A stretch of 64,000 nucleotides of DNA, taken from assembly GCF_030272615.1 (NCBI RefSeq), contig NC_081406.1:463166072-463230071 (forward strand), in the 5' to 3' direction. Shown here piece after piece: positions 1 through 10,574 of this stretch. The translations under genes were made by a program, and so were the position numbers. The stretch is from Cryptomeria japonica. Lineage: Eukaryota > Streptophyta > Pinopsida > Cupressales > Cupressaceae. The notes beneath the pieces are model-generated. The model ran no database searches and had not been told where the DNA came from. It saw only the letters and a program-made list of their open reading frames with translations. Numbering within the stretch: the stretch's first letter is position 1; every line of letters starts with the position of its first letter.

Positions 1-738
1 TATGGACCGACATTAATGTAACATGTGGAGGAATTATTGTTGTATTTCTAGGATGTCTTTTGTTTTAGTCTAAGGCCAACATGGCTTTTAATGATGTAAT
101 TGGTTTATTGTCTGGTAGCTCACCTGATTGTTTATGGTCGAGGGTTTGTATAAATAAGATGTAAGATCTCATTGTAGACCATCATGGTTTTTGTAAGAGG
201 TCATGTTCAAGGAATGTAATATGCGAATATTGTAATGTCATTTAGATAGAGGAGTTGGTCGATCAATGGAGATCTAATTGGATGTGTAAGAGGATTTAGT
301 CTTCCGGTATTGAGCTTGACCAGAACTGTACTTAGGCATAGGAGATGCTCTCTTTTGAAGTTCAACACTTTTCCGGATTGTAGTCTAGATTTGTATGTAG
401 TCAGTGAGACTCCTTTTTTTGATGAGAAGTGCATGCTCTAGGATGTTGGCCTTCCTGCAAGTGCAAGACCCTTCATTGTAAATTCACATACTTACTATAA
501 AAGTATTATCTAATTGTGGGTAGGCTTCCCACTGTGGTTTTTCCCTTTACCAGGTTTTCCACGTACAAATATTGGTGTTGTGTGGATGGATTTTATTCTA
601 TGATTATTATTTATGCTTAATTGGATTAACTGCTATTCTGGTATTGTGGTTTTGAATTGATAATGCTTTAGGTAATATATGATAACTGATTCACCCCCCC
701 CCTTTCTCATTTGTCTTCCGGTTATATGAACTGTCTAA
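1..738 (+). repeat. Copia LTR (5' LTR of element A, left end outside window)
   Basis: The segment carries the usual downstream marks of the local copia LTRs: the GTGGTTTTTCCC and GGTTTTCCACGT boxes near 535-565 and the C-tract (GATTCACCCCCCCCC) near 690-705. It is clearly related along its length to the LTR at 4043-5236, for example in the shared stretch around the TATA box and in the GTGAGACTCC segment. The start is cut by the window edge. After the C-tract no primer-binding site follows; the sequence passes directly into pol-derived coding DNA, so the LTR is joined to an internal deletion. Confidence 0.8.
149..156 (+). promoter_or_regulatory. LTR TATA box
   Basis: TATAAATA in a GTTTGTATAAATAAG context inside the LTR. 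The sister LTR at 4043-5236 has TATAAATA at the matching place (4668-4675), which supports a U3 promoter element. Confidence 0.55.
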
Positions 739-744
739 TACCGA

Positions 745-1830
745 CATCATCAGAAAACTCAACTGTAACTGAAGAGAAGCACAGAGAGCTTGAAAATTAG
801 AAAACACCAAGGTATGCAAGGCTAAACCATTCAGAAAATCAGATCATTGGAGACAAAAACATTGGAGTTATGACAAGGAGAATATTGGAAAATCAAGAGG
901 TATGTTTCATTTATCAGATTGAACCCTACATCAGTAATTGAAGCTTGTAAATATGAATGTTGGATGAAATATATGTAAGATAAATTAGATCATGTAGAAA
1001 AGAACAATACTTTGAATTTAGTTCCCCAACCTAAAAATAAGAATGTTATTGGATCAAAATAGATTTTTAGAAATAAACAGAATGAGAATGGACAAGTTGT
1101 AAGAAACAAGGCTAGATTTTTTTTTTAAAGGATATTCTTAGAAGGAAGGAATTGATTATGGTGAAAATTTTGCACCAGTAGCTAGAATTGAAGTTTTTAG
1201 ACTATTTCTTGCTTATGTAGCCTATAAGAACTACAAGGTCTATCAATGGATGTTAAGTGTGCATTCCTGAATGGATAACCTGAAGAGGAATTGTTTATTG
1301 AGCAACCTGATGGATTTTTACTGATAGATGACAAAAATATGGTTTGCAGATTAAGGAAAGCCCTATATGGATTAAAACAAGCTCCTAGAGCTTGGTATGC
1401 AAGGCTGGATAAGTATCTTTTGAAGCTTGATTTTATAAAAGGTAATGCTGATAGTAACCTATATTATAAGATCACTAATGATGATATTCTGATTATTGAA
1501 CTATTTGTTGATGATATCATTTTTGGAGGTGAAGAAAAATTGTGCATGAAATTTTCTGATAATATGCAGAGTGAATTTGAAATGTCTATGACTAGAGAAA
1601 TAAGATTTTTTCTAGGTTTGAAGATTACTCAGACTAACAAAGGCATCTTTATTTGTCAAACTAAGTATCTCAAGGAATTGTTGAAGAAGTTTGGTATAGA
1701 AAATTCTAAAACCGGTTAGTACTCCTATGGTTACAAGTGAAAAATTATCAATTAAGGATGTATCCCCTTTAGTAAATTCTACAAGATATAAATCCATGAT
1801 CGGTGGTTTGCTATATTTAACTAAGACTAG
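745..1830 (+). pseudogene. Copia pol remnant: linker plus reverse transcriptase
   Basis: Fragment of Ty1/copia polyprotein. From about 745 the frame reads the integrase-RT linker also seen at 25156-25437 on the other strand (TPRYARLNHSENQIIG and a MTRR segment). RT follows: FRNKQNENGQVVRNKARF near 1070, then a mostly open stretch 1291-1719 with [25 protein letters not shown] and the catalytic FVDDIIFGG box near 1504-1530 (the YVDD-type motif with intact Asp pair). The KYLKELLKKFGIENSKT segment ends the open frame, and a frameshift near 1715 leads into TPM. Stops and frameshifts near 930-1240 break the 5' part. Gag, protease and integrase are missing, so this is a dead internal-deletion derivative. 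Confidence 0.85.
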
Positions 1831-1844
1831 ACCAGATATAATGA

Positions 1845-2460
1845 ATGCAGTCAGAATTGTATCAAGATTTCAAGTTAATCCAAGAGAATCATGAAAGTGA
1901 AACAAAACGGATATTTCATTATTTGCAAAGAACAATTGAATATGGTTTATGGTACCCTAAGGAGGATGACTTTACTTTATGTGCATATATAGATGCGGAT
2001 TGGGCAGGTGATGTTGATGACCGGAAGAGCACATCAAGTGGAGCATTCTTCCTTGGGAAGAAGTGTGTCTCATGGATCAACAACAAGGAGTCATGCATTT
2101 ATTTATCTACTGTTGAAGCTGAATATGTTGCAGCCGCAACCAATTGTACTCAATCTCTATGGATGAAGCAGAAGTTGAAGGATATGCAAGTGAGTTGTAA
2201 TGATCTGGTAGTTATCCATTGTGATAACTCTGTAGTTATTGACATATCAAATAATCCAATATTTCACTCCAACAATAAGAACATATCAATCAGGTATAAC
2301 ATTTTGAAGGAAAAGGTGGAAGCAAAAGAAGTCAGATTAGTTTATGTGAACACTAAAGAGAAGATAGCAAACATATTCACTAAACCTTTTTCTTAAGAAT
2401 CATATGAGTATTTGAGAAATAGATTGGGGGTTTCTACCCCTCCAGTAGAGACTTAAATGA
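1845..2460 (+). pseudogene. Copia RNase H remnant
   Basis: RNase H domain at the C-end of copia pol. Visible motifs: YGLWYPKEDDFTLCAY, IDADWAGDVDDRKS (first catalytic Asp), STVEAEYVAAATNC (catalytic Glu), VIHCDNSVVID (third Asp), KEKVEAKEVRLVYVN and the closing IFTKPFS. The main frame opens after a frameshift at about 1880 relative to RT and stops at 2394-2396 inside the terminal motif; homology continues to about 2455. All catalytic acids visible here are kept, but the upstream damage means no active enzyme. It belongs to the same element as the LTRs at 1-738 and 4043-5236. Confidence 0.85.
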
Positions 2461-2724
2461 TGCAGATGTGCATCATTCTGGTATGCATTATCAGAGCTAT
2501 CCTTTGTTCTGGATTGATAAAATAATTCTACTACTTAGGGAGAGTAGTCAACCTCGAGATGTAGAGTTTTTTTATTTTGTTTGATTCTTTGGCACTGTTG
2601 TCAAATGGGGAGAAATATATGTGAAAAATTATTGTTATTTATTGATTGCACTCCTTAGGAGGATTTTGGTGGTATTTGGTCTTTTGTTTCAAATTTGGTT
2701 TAGAGCTTCACTATTATATTATTT
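2461..2724 (+). other. Copia 3' untranslated region, left part
   Basis: AT-rich stretch without a gene. It has GGCACTGTTGTCAAATGGGG near 2590, the counterpart of the GTTGTCAAAGGGGGAGAA sequence found between RNase H and the PPT in the complete copia at 44617-51877. The region is interrupted at 2724 by the small LTR element and resumes at 3930. Confidence 0.6.
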
Positions 2725-3518
2725 TGTTGGCAAATGAACACTCCAATGAGAAATTGTAGGTGATTGAAGGTATTATCATTGATGGCAACCTTACAATCAT
2801 GTGATAGTGGTAGGAAGACACAGTCACTGGCACCAGCAAACTCTACACCAGCATACAGATCACCGGCACCAAAAAGAAGATTACTGGCACCCTGGCCGAC
2901 AAGAATTTTGTATAGATGTATTTTGTAATTAATTGTAAAATCTTTTGTAAGCCGACACGATGGATTGTAATGTGACTCATATATGTATGATATCATTTTA
3001 GATCATTTAGAAGGTGTGTATTATGCAAAGTATGAAAGGAATATAGCAGACGTAATATGCAAATCATTGGATAATGGTTTATGTATATTGTAGAGCTTAA
3101 ACCAGTACTGAATCTGGCATAGCAGATACTAATCTGAAGTAGTACAAGACATTGGATTTGTATAATCCAATTTTTTAAGTCAGTGTGACTTCTTTTATAA
3201 TTGAGCAATGAGCTCTAGGCACTTGGCCTTCCTGCATGTGCAGGCCCCTATTGTAAAAAGTAATAGTCTCTTATTGGCCAGTAAGTGAATATTATGGGTC
3301 ACAAATCCCACCGAGGTTTTTCCCACACCGGGTTTCCTCATTAAAATATTGTGTTATGGTGTGCTTTTCATATTGTGGTTGTTGTTCTTATTTGTTGCAT
3401 TATTTCTGGTTTATCGGTACACAGTTTTAGTATGCTTTTCATGTTATAAGTTAAGAAAATTATTTTATCGGTCATATACTGATTCACCCCCCTCTCAGTA
3501 TCTTTGGGAATACTAACA
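2725..3518 (+). repeat. 5' LTR of miniature element
   Basis: Starts TGTTGGCAAATG and ends CTCAGTATCTTTGGGAATACTAACA. It contains a short array of ACTGGCACC / ACCAGCA / ACCGGCACC motifs at about 2824-2895, the CCACCGAGGTTTTTCCC and GGGTTTCC boxes near 3310-3335, and the C-tract at about 3481. Confidence 0.7.
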
Positions 3519-3539
3519 ATTGGTATCAAATAAAGTGAG

Positions 3540-3869
3540 TTGGAAGGACTTCAACCGGAAACTCATCTTTCATTGGTACCCTCACCCACTCCTAGAAAAA
3601 CAAGACATAAGCAACAGGCAATGAGGCCTCCAGTTAAGAAGTTAACTCCTAAGAAGAAGAAGAAGAAGGTAAAACATGATATTACTCCACTAGATAAACT
3701 CCTTAGTGAAATAACAGAAGATGGAAAGTTGAAAAACTTTAGCAAACTATACAACACAATTTCCGCTGATGACAAAGAAAGCATAGAAAATAGTGTAATT
3801 TTACACTTGGAAATATACAAAAAAAATTTAATGCAACAAGTAAGAACAAATAAGAAGACTACAAGCTAG
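3540..3869 (+). CDS. Lys-rich unknown protein in miniature element
   Basis: An open frame of about 109 codons directly after the primer-binding site; it has no ATG at its beginning (first in-frame ATG is near 3620, MRPPVKKLTPKK). The N-half is strongly basic (PRKTRHKQQ, KKLTPKKKKKKVKH), which could bind nucleic acid; the C-half is predicted helical (LDKLLSEITEDGKLKNF, then ISADDKESIENSVILHLEIYKK). No zinc knuckle, protease or polymerase motif. Its place just after a PBS suggests it descends from the N-end of a gag, but no family was recognised. Alternative: chance open frame in an A-rich interior. Confidence 0.35.
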   Translation: MEGLQPETHLSLVPSPTPRKTRHKQQAMRPPVKKLTPKKKKKKVKHDITPLDKLLSEITEDGKLKNFSKLYNTISADDKESIENSVILHLEIYKKNLMQQVRTNKKTTS

Positions 3870-3929
3870 AAGGGTAGCCATTGTTGAATCACCCCCCCCC
3901 CCCTCTAAGTGTCTTTGGGAGTCCTAACA

Positions 3930-4042
3930 TATTTTATAGGAGATTGTTGGCGATCTTCCATTAGGGGAGACTTGTTTGGCATTTTCTTGGCACTTAGATG
4001 TTTTTCACATCTAGTGTTGCCATCAATGCCAAAGGGGGAGAT
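3930..4042 (+). other. Copia PPT region of element A
   Basis: Right part of the 3' untranslated region of element A, resuming after the miniature insertion. It ends in TGCCATCAATGCC followed by the purine tract AAAGGGGGAGAT (4031-4042), immediately upstream of the TGTTGG start of the 3' LTR. The same arrangement is seen at 50458-50468. Confidence 0.8.
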
Positions 4043-5236
4043 TGTTGGTCATATAATGGAATTGATTATGTGTTGCATTGATGTTTTGTCATTGATGTCA
4101 ACACTTGCTATTATGGTTGTTTACCGACTTTCGGTAGAAGGATTGGATTGGAAAGATAATCAGTTGATTGTCACTAGTATGATTTGGTTGATGGAATAAG
4201 TTTGTAAGGATGGTTCATATGCTTCTGAAGTATGTTTCAGTCAGTTGGTATTGTTTTGATGATCGGATGCTATCTTATATTCTAGTAAGCTTTCTTTATT
4301 GGTCCAGTAAGGGTTTCATCGATAGAGATTTATTGAAGATCTTTGATGTAATGCATAAGTGGTGTTGGTGTAGCTTCAAGAAGGGATTCAGAATGTTGAT
4401 GGTGATTGTGGTCATGGTTCATTTGATTGGTGTCATTTCTTTGACATGTGTGGATCTAATTTAGGTCCAGTGCTATCTAGGTAATCGATCAGTTTGCATG
4501 TAACATGTTGCTGGATCCTTTGATGGGCTTCTGGGATGTTTTATTAATTGGATGATACTTGTTTATCCTTATTCCAACATTATGTATGATTTTGTTTCAA
4601 GATTATGTAATGGATCTATTGAACTATCATTTGTGTGGCTGACCTAATTGGTTAGGTTCTGGGTTAGTATAAATATATGTAAGATTTCATTGTAGATCAT
4701 ATAGGAAATGAGTGAATAATGTAATGATAATTTGTGTAGAGGATTTGGTCAATCATAGGTGATCGAATTGGGTTTATGTAAGAGGTTTTAGACCTCTAGT
4801 ATTGAGCTTAACCAGAAATGTAATCTAGCATGTTTGAGGCTATCACCAAAAATTCTTCTCTCTAGATTGTAGTCCAAATATCTTGAGGTGGTTGACATCT
4901 TTGTAGTTAGTGAGACTCCATTGTAATGAGCAGTGTACTATGGGAAGTGTCCCTTCCTGCATGTGCAGGCCCCTATTGTAATCATATACTTATTGCAGAA
5001 GTATCATCTGACTGTGGGTTGGGTTTCCCACTATGGTTTTTCCCTTTCTAGGTTTTCCATGTATAAATTATGGTGTTATGTGTTATTGTTGCATGGTATT
5101 GATTCTCTGGTTTTTATTTATGCTTTAATTCTTAATCAGTTATACCGGTATATAAGGTTTTAAGTGCTTTAATTCACATAATCTATTAACAAGTGATTCA
5201 CCCCCCCCTCTCAGTTGTTCTCTTGTTATCTTAACA
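4043..5236 (+). repeat. 3' LTR of copia element A
   Basis: Begins TGTTGGTCATATAATGG right after the PPT and ends near CTTAACA at 5236 (an ACA at 5242 is an alternative end). Contains a TATA box, the GTGAGACTCC, TGCATGTGCAGGCCCC, TGGTTTTTCCC and GGTTTTCCATGT boxes and the C-tract at about 5193. Homologous to 1-738. It runs into the RNase H tail of an older copia, which marks its insertion point. Confidence 0.8.
4668..4675 (+). promoter_or_regulatory. LTR TATA box
   Basis: TATAAATA in GGGTTAGTATAAATATATG; matching site to 149-156 in the sister LTR. Confidence 0.55.
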
Positions 5237-5242
5237 TTAACA

Positions 5243-5345
5243 AATTCTAGATATTTTAACAAAAGACCCTTTCTCATGATACTTTTGAGCATGTCTAAAA
5301 GAAGTTGGGAGTTATTTCTCCCTCCTCTTGAATAAAGAAGTAAAG
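5243..5345 (+). pseudogene. RNase H tail of an older copia element
   Basis: Plus-strand frame reads the closing motif of copia RNase H: a degenerate version of the QI.DIFTK segment with two stops, then LSHDTFEHV, one stop, KKLGVISPSS and a natural stop near 5332. This is the place where the IFTKPLP...LR.KLGV signature normally ends pol. The upstream part of this older element lies outside the window to the left, so element A (with the miniature element inside it) appears inserted into this RNase H gene. Confidence 0.6.
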
Positions 5346-5356
5346 GGTGAGGGGAG

Positions 5357-5824
5357 TGTTGGTGCTCTTGCAAAGTGTTTTAGAAATGTTATGCTAGCAA
5401 CAATGATATTAGAAGGATTATTGGAGTATGGAATTATGGGGTGTAATGCCTCTCTAACTATAAAATGGTTAAGAAGGTATCATGATGTTGAACCTATGCT
5501 TAGATACAAATGTAGTAAGTATAATTTATATTGAAATGTTAATCATTGTAGACAAAAATATATGTTAGATCTAGTAATCACTATGATCATGATGTTATAA
5601 ATTCAGTTAATTATCTAGAAGTATTATGGTTATGTTTCAATGGATACTTAGATAGAAAGGGGTGATATCGAAACATTCAAATATATGATAATGCATGTGA
5701 TATTAAAATTTTCATCCAATGATTTTAACACTTTAGTTATTTATATGTATATGTTGATGTTTGGATAACAGTAGGAGAATGTTTTGATTATACTAATTAA
5801 AATGTGATTATTTGACGATGCTTT
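5357..5824 (+). repeat. Possible 3' LTR of the older copia
   Basis: A purine-rich tract (AAAGGGTGAGGGGAG, 5342-5356) is followed by TGTTGGTGCTC at 5357, the order expected for PPT and LTR start. The sequence is then AT-rich without coding frames until a minus-strand LTR begins at 5825. The assignment rests on position and the short motif only. Confidence 0.35.
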
Positions 5825-6840
5825 TGTTGGAATCAAGGAACACTGAGGGGGGGACTGAATCAGTGTTCTGCAATTTTTAACCTTATTAACTTGTCCTTTC
5901 AACCACTTAATGCAAATGAACAAAAGAAAGATGTAGAAACACAAAGAAAACAACAACAACGCCATAACACCAAATTTTGTACATGGAAAACCAAGTTAAG
6001 GGAAAAACCATGATGGGGATGAGACCCACAATATAAGTATACTCTGTATAAGTATACAAATATTGCAATGGAAATGCACATGCACTCAGGCACACTACCT
6101 AGAGCTCATTACACAATAGAAATAAGGGAATTAACCTCGGAAGGCTCACTGCCTTACAAAATCTTTAAAAAAAGATAATTGGAATGCTTGAACTGAAAAA
6201 TAGCATCTAAAAATGCCAACGTACATTTCTAGTTAAGCACAAACACTTATTCTCTAGTTGCTTTGTTCCCCTATTCTACTTTATTCCAGAGCATAATTCC
6301 TTCAATTACGCATGTGAAAATGTGCACAATCGATCACAAACACTTTTCACGCACACACTGATATAAAAAATGGTCATATCCACTAGTCTTTTATATCTGC
6401 ACCATGAAATTAAGTCTTCTACATATCAGCTAAAAGAACATTATCAAAATATTGAAACATGCATACATAGTTGGCTCAATCCTAGCTCCAATGCATATGG
6501 AGACCAAAAAGAATTACCCAAATGCTTCTCGAATGTTTGCTAAACATCCTTGAACACCAAAATTACTCTACTGATTCCACACAATGATCAATTAACCAAA
6601 ACTTTCATACAACACTATTCATCCTAAAAACCTATATACCGGATCTTCTAGCTCAGTCAAGAATCAACACTAGAGGCTAAGATTCTAGAATAAGGTGCTC
6701 CAAACATATAACAACCTTCCTCTAGCTCCGCAACACAATATCTTCAACTGAAATGAAACACCAACCACAACACTGTAAACTTCTAGATCCACTATTCTAA
6801 CTTCACCAAACTTAACCAAATCTTCATTCTGACTTTCAGT
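5825..6840 (-). repeat. Copia LTR, minus orientation (far end uncertain)
   Basis: Starts TGTTGGAATCAAGGAACACTG at 5825, which read on the minus strand is an LTR 3' end with the C-tract (complement GAGGGGGGGACTGAATCAG at 5847-5865). The GGAAAACC and GGAAAAACCATG boxes near 5980-6012 and CCTAGAGCTCATTAC near 6099 are complements of the conserved LTR boxes. No primer-binding site complement lies to the left, so it may be a solo or truncated LTR. The U3 end was not located; about 6840 is a guess from family length. Confidence 0.6.
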
Positions 6841-8175
6841 AGGCCTTCCTCTTTGCATTGGAAGTTTCTTCTCAAGCCTGAGGTAGGAGTTCTTATTCTT
6901 TGGTTGACTTACCTACTTGAAATTATTTTCCCATACTTAAGATTTGTTTTTATTTGAATTATCACCCTCTTCCTCAAATCAGATTGTTCTTATTCATTGG
7001 ATTTTAATGTGTGCATTGTCTGATTGAGAAAATGGGTGTTTTTGGGGATTTTGATTCCCAATTTTTCATGTTTCATCGTAGGGACTTTTTATTTCAATTT
7101 TTTGTTTCTTAGAGGTATTTATCAAATGAGTGGGAGCCAAATTTAGCCTATTTCTAACCCCAATTGTAAAATTGATGCCCTAGATAGTCTCTTAGAGTCA
7201 AACCCCTAGTTCTAACCCAAATTGGTGCTTTTGGCATGTAGGTATGCATCGACTATGTAGAGTGGTCTAATTGATCAAATATGGTTCCATGGAAACCCAA
7301 AATGTAACAATTGAATCCCAAAGTGGTTCTACTGATCACCAATGTGGTGCCTTTGATCTGTTTTGGCCAGCAGCCACTATTTGGAATTGTTTAACCTAAG
7401 ATGATTTTAGCATGAATTTATGATCATTTCCTTATTTTGAGACCCTACAATTTCTCCTTGGTTGTGAGACTGAATGCATTGTTATGTATTTTGAGAGATT
7501 ATTTATGATATTGTTATTGTTATGTTGATTGTAATAGGTATTTATGCATTGTTCTTATATGTTATCCAAAGTGGCTTTGACTATCGAGACCATTGCTACA
7601 TTGAGGTGTCACATTTGATACTTGAACCATGCCTCCTTGAGTGCTTCTAACCAATAGTTTATGTTATGAGTAAAAGAAAATGTATACTATGCGCTTAATG
7701 GAAACTTATTGTGATTGAATGCTTAGGTTACACATGTGTGTGCATTTGAGTTCTCGTGTTCATAATGAGCCTGATGTGCCTAGGGCTTAGTTCATGGAGA
7801 CAGTTGCGAGGTGGACTTTATTGTGGGACTTATGATTTAAATGACATGAGATGGTGCATTGTGTAGCATTAGTATGCATATGTTTCCCTTATGTTGAAAT
7901 TCTTGTGAGGGCTTGGGATAAGTTGGAGGAATGAGACCATCCATGGATGGATGATGTTAGTGGGCTCCTTGTCTACACAATAGGATTACCTAAACTTTGT
8001 GTGAGTTATTGGAGCTACACTTGATACTTCACCATTTATCTCCTTGTCATATAGCCCTTGTAGAGATTGAGTAGAGACCCTATTGTGACCTCATGATTGA
8101 GTAGTTGACTTGCTTGAGTGTTTGAACCATGTGACTATCTCCATCAAAACAGGGGGTGGACTTGAGGGTACCACA
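6841..8175. other. No gene seen; probable old retrotransposon DNA
   Basis: Fully interrupted in all frames. The style (short GT-rich, T-rich plus strand, no CpG) resembles LTR or interior DNA of the large element at 22285-40572, but no boundary, PBS or coding motif was found. Confidence 0.4.
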
Positions 8176-9651
8176 TGTTGGATATTGTTGAAAAGTTTGC
8201 TGGAACAATGTTTGGTCATTAATGTCAACATATTCCTCTATGTATTCCAGTGTTGTAGGTAGATTAAATGAGTTGGTTTGGCCAGTGTGCTGCATATGAG
8301 TTGTTGCAGTTTAATGGGTTTTGAGATAGGTATCTCTAGTTGATTCAGTTAAATTTTTTAGTGGTCTACATGATGATTTGATCGAGTTATGAGATCTGGT
8401 ATTGAGGTTGGTTTTATAGTTGTTTGTGGTGTTCAATGTTCTAGGTTCTTCTCTACATTGCTCTAGAATTGCAATATATTGGTTTGTGTATTTGGGACTT
8501 TCATATGTGTGCTCAATTTAGATGGTTCATAATTTGGATATCCACAAGTGAATCTTTCAGTTTGTCAGTCCATTTAATCCATGTTCTTGAGGTTCAATAT
8601 AATGATGATGAATATTATAGTAAGTGGTGATGTTACAGTTGTTGTTGTGGTAATTCACATTGCTTGTCGATGTTTTTAGATTGTTTTCTATTCATGTTGA
8701 TGGTCTACATTGATCATTGTGGACTTTATTGATCATTTTCTTGAACTGGTGGTTTTGTTTGATTAATGCGATATTCATGATGATTGTAGTGTATTGCAGA
8801 TGTTCATGGCTTAATTATTTGAGGTGTTGTATGATCTAGGAGTTTATTTGGGTCCAGACTATGTCTTAGTTGACATTGTTTTGGTCTGCATATTATGATG
8901 TAGTGTGCTCTTGTAATTTATGATGAGTGTTGAGATGACCTTGGAATATAGGTTGATGACTTGTATAAATAAATATAATAGTCATGTAATAAATTTATCT
9001 ATGAGTGTATCTGAATGTGTGTCATCAGATAAAAGTGCAAGCAAGTGTTTTGATCTTTTGGAAGTGTGAAGAAGTTTGGCAAAGAAGATCAATCAATGTT
9101 CTTAACTAGAACTATAACCAAGCATGAGAATATGCTATTTCATCAGTTCATGATCCTTCAAATGTAATCCGAATGTTTTTGTAAGATAGTTAGTCTTCCT
9201 AAGGGTTGTAGCCCTTCTCAGGTTATGTGGTTTGAGCAATGTGCTATAGGCAGTGTGCCTAAATGCATGTGCATTCCCCATTGTAATATTTTATTTACTC
9301 CTAATAGGGTACTATCTCATTGTGGGTAATTTTCCACTGTGGTTTTTCCCTTAACTGAGTTTTCCACGTAAAAAAACTTGGTATTATGTGTGTTATTGAT
9401 ATGGTGTTGATTTGTACTTTAACTGTTAATTATCAGATCTCAATTTGTGATTAAGTTGATTAAAGTTTTTGTGCAAACTAATTCACCCCCCCCTCTAAGT
9501 TTGTTTCCTTTTTTCGAACACCACAAGGTCAGGTGGAATTGAACAAATCACCATTGGGGACTAGTGGACATATTCACAAGCACCTTGAAGAGCTTATAAG
9601 TTTATCTTGCACTGATTCACCCCCCCCTCTTAGTGCCTTATAAGTTTATCA
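8176..9651 (+). repeat. 5' LTR of a SIRE-like copia element
   Basis: Likely starts TGTTGGATATTG at 8176 (a second candidate start, TGTTGAAAAG, lies at 8185) and ends at CA 9650-9651, directly before a primer-binding site. TATAAATA at 8964-8971, GTGCATTCCCCATTGTAA near 9270, TGTGGTTTTTCCC near 9340 and TTTTCCACGTAA near 9360 are the usual boxes. Unusually there are two C-tract boxes (about 9480 and 9613) and the 14-mer CTTATAAGTTTATC occurs at both 9592 and 9637, so the U5 end carries an internal duplication. Confidence 0.65.
8964..8971 (+). promoter_or_regulatory. LTR TATA box
   Basis: TATAAATA within CTTGTATAAATAAATATA, located in the U3 part of the LTR. Confidence 0.5.
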
Positions 9652-9653
9652 AT

Positions 9654-9666
9654 TGGTATCAGAGCC
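9654..9666 (+). other. Primer-binding site, initiator Met tRNA
   Basis: TGGTATCAGAGCC, complementary to the 3' end of plant initiator Met tRNA, two to three bases after the LTR end and 48 bases before the gag ATG. Confidence 0.85.
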
Positions 9667-9713
9667 TAATTCCCTTAAGGCTTAACCACTTGGGAAGGAT
9701 CTTTAAGGATAAC

Positions 9714-10574
9714 ATGGGTGAAGGTTCAATGAGTTACAGAGAGATTTCAAATAGACTTGCAAAATATGAAGAAGCCTATAATGAACTAAAGGTCAAGTAC
9801 AAAGATTCATTTGCTAAGAGAAAAGAGTTGGCTAAGCAGTTGTTGGAACTCAATGAAAATAGTTCATCTAAGGAAGCAAACATTGATGCCTTGGATAATG
9901 AGGTGGAAAAGATGAATGATAAAAATTCAAATGTGAGGAGAGAGTTGGAAGCCCTTACCATAAGGATGAGCCAAGAGTTGGAAGCGAGGAGAATAGGTGA
10001 AGACAAAATAAGAGATCAAGAGCATAAGATCGTTAAGATGAACCGAGAGATTAGTAACCTGCATACACATCTTCATGAGGAAAAAGAAGAAAAAGAGGAG
10101 ACACAAGTTGATCTAGACATGGCTATGTGTCTTAAAGAAAGTCTTACAAAGAAGAATGAGGAGCTTACCAAGGAGTTGGCTAATGCTAATGAGTTACTAG
10201 CTAAATTAAACAAGAGCACTGTTATGCTTGATGAGAAGATTCATACACAAAGGAATAATGGAGATACACATGGCTTTAGATACATAACCTTTGAACAAAA
10301 AGAGTCATCTAGTACCAAGGACAACATGCATGAAGCCAAATCAACACCAAAGACCAAGAATATCACCGATAAGAGAACCTACAAACCAAAATGTTTTAAC
10401 TATCATAAAGTAGGTCATACTGCTAATGTTTGTAGAAGTAGATCTAGTGCTTTTGATGGATATAGACCTAATGCATGTCAAGGTTATAAGCCTATTACTT
10501 TTGATGGATATTGCTTCAGTTGCAACAAGTATGGGCATAGAGATGTTGAGTGTAGGTCAAGAGTGATCAATTAG
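9714..10574 (+). CDS. Copia gag, coiled coil plus zinc knuckles (SIRE-like)
   Basis: Nucleocapsid/capsid precursor of an LTR element. The start chosen is the ATG at 9714 (MGEGSMSYREISNR), because the frame upstream overlaps the PBS and LTR. About residues 10-195 form a long charged coiled coil (YEEAYNELKVKYKDSFAKRK, KEANIDALDNEVEKMNDKN, LTKKNEELTKELANANELL). A motif LAKLNKSTVMLDEKI ... GDTHGFRYI resembles the conserved gag region just before the zinc fingers in SIRE/Maximus copia elements. Two CCHC knuckles follow: CFNYHKVGHTANVC (second Cys changed to Tyr) and CFSCNKYGHRDVEC (intact). Frame stays open to TAG at 10574. The globular gag core of copia (UBN2-like) is not seen, so the N-part may be deleted. 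No pol follows. Confidence 0.7.
   Translation: MGEGSMSYREISNRLAKYEEAYNELKVKYKDSFAKRKELAKQLLELNENSSSKEANIDALDNEVEKMNDKNSNVRRELEALTIRMSQELEARRIGEDKIRDQEHKIVKMNREISNLHTHLHEEKEEKEETQVDLDMAMCLKESLTKKNEELTKELANANELLAKLNKSTVMLDEKIHTQRNNGDTHGFRYITFEQKESSSTKDNMHEAKSTPKTKNITDKRTYKPKCFNYHKVGHTANVCRSRSSAFDGYRPNACQGYKPITFDGYCFSCNKYGHRDVECRSRVIN

Larger units (their letters stand above)
2725..3929 (+). mobile_element. Miniature LTR element, TSD TATTT
   Basis: A 1205-bp insertion bounded by TGTTGG at 2725 and CTAACA at 3929, flanked by TATTT at 2720-2724 and TATTT at 3930-3934. It holds one long LTR (2725-3518), a degenerate primer-binding site (TTGGTATCAAA near 3520), about 350 bp of interior with a Lys-rich open frame, and then only about the last 50 bp of a second LTR (GAATCACCCC...CTCTAAGTGTCTTTGGGAGTCCTAACA; compare 3482-3518). 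It sits between the RNase H end and the PPT of element A. The perfect TSD says the unit behaves as one insertion; the short second LTR is a deletion product or a template-switch product. Confidence 0.75.

Noticed and set aside
5741-6095. Minus-strand frames near 5741-6095
   Set aside because: They fall in LTR sequence with the conserved GGAAAACC boxes; no protein similarity seen.
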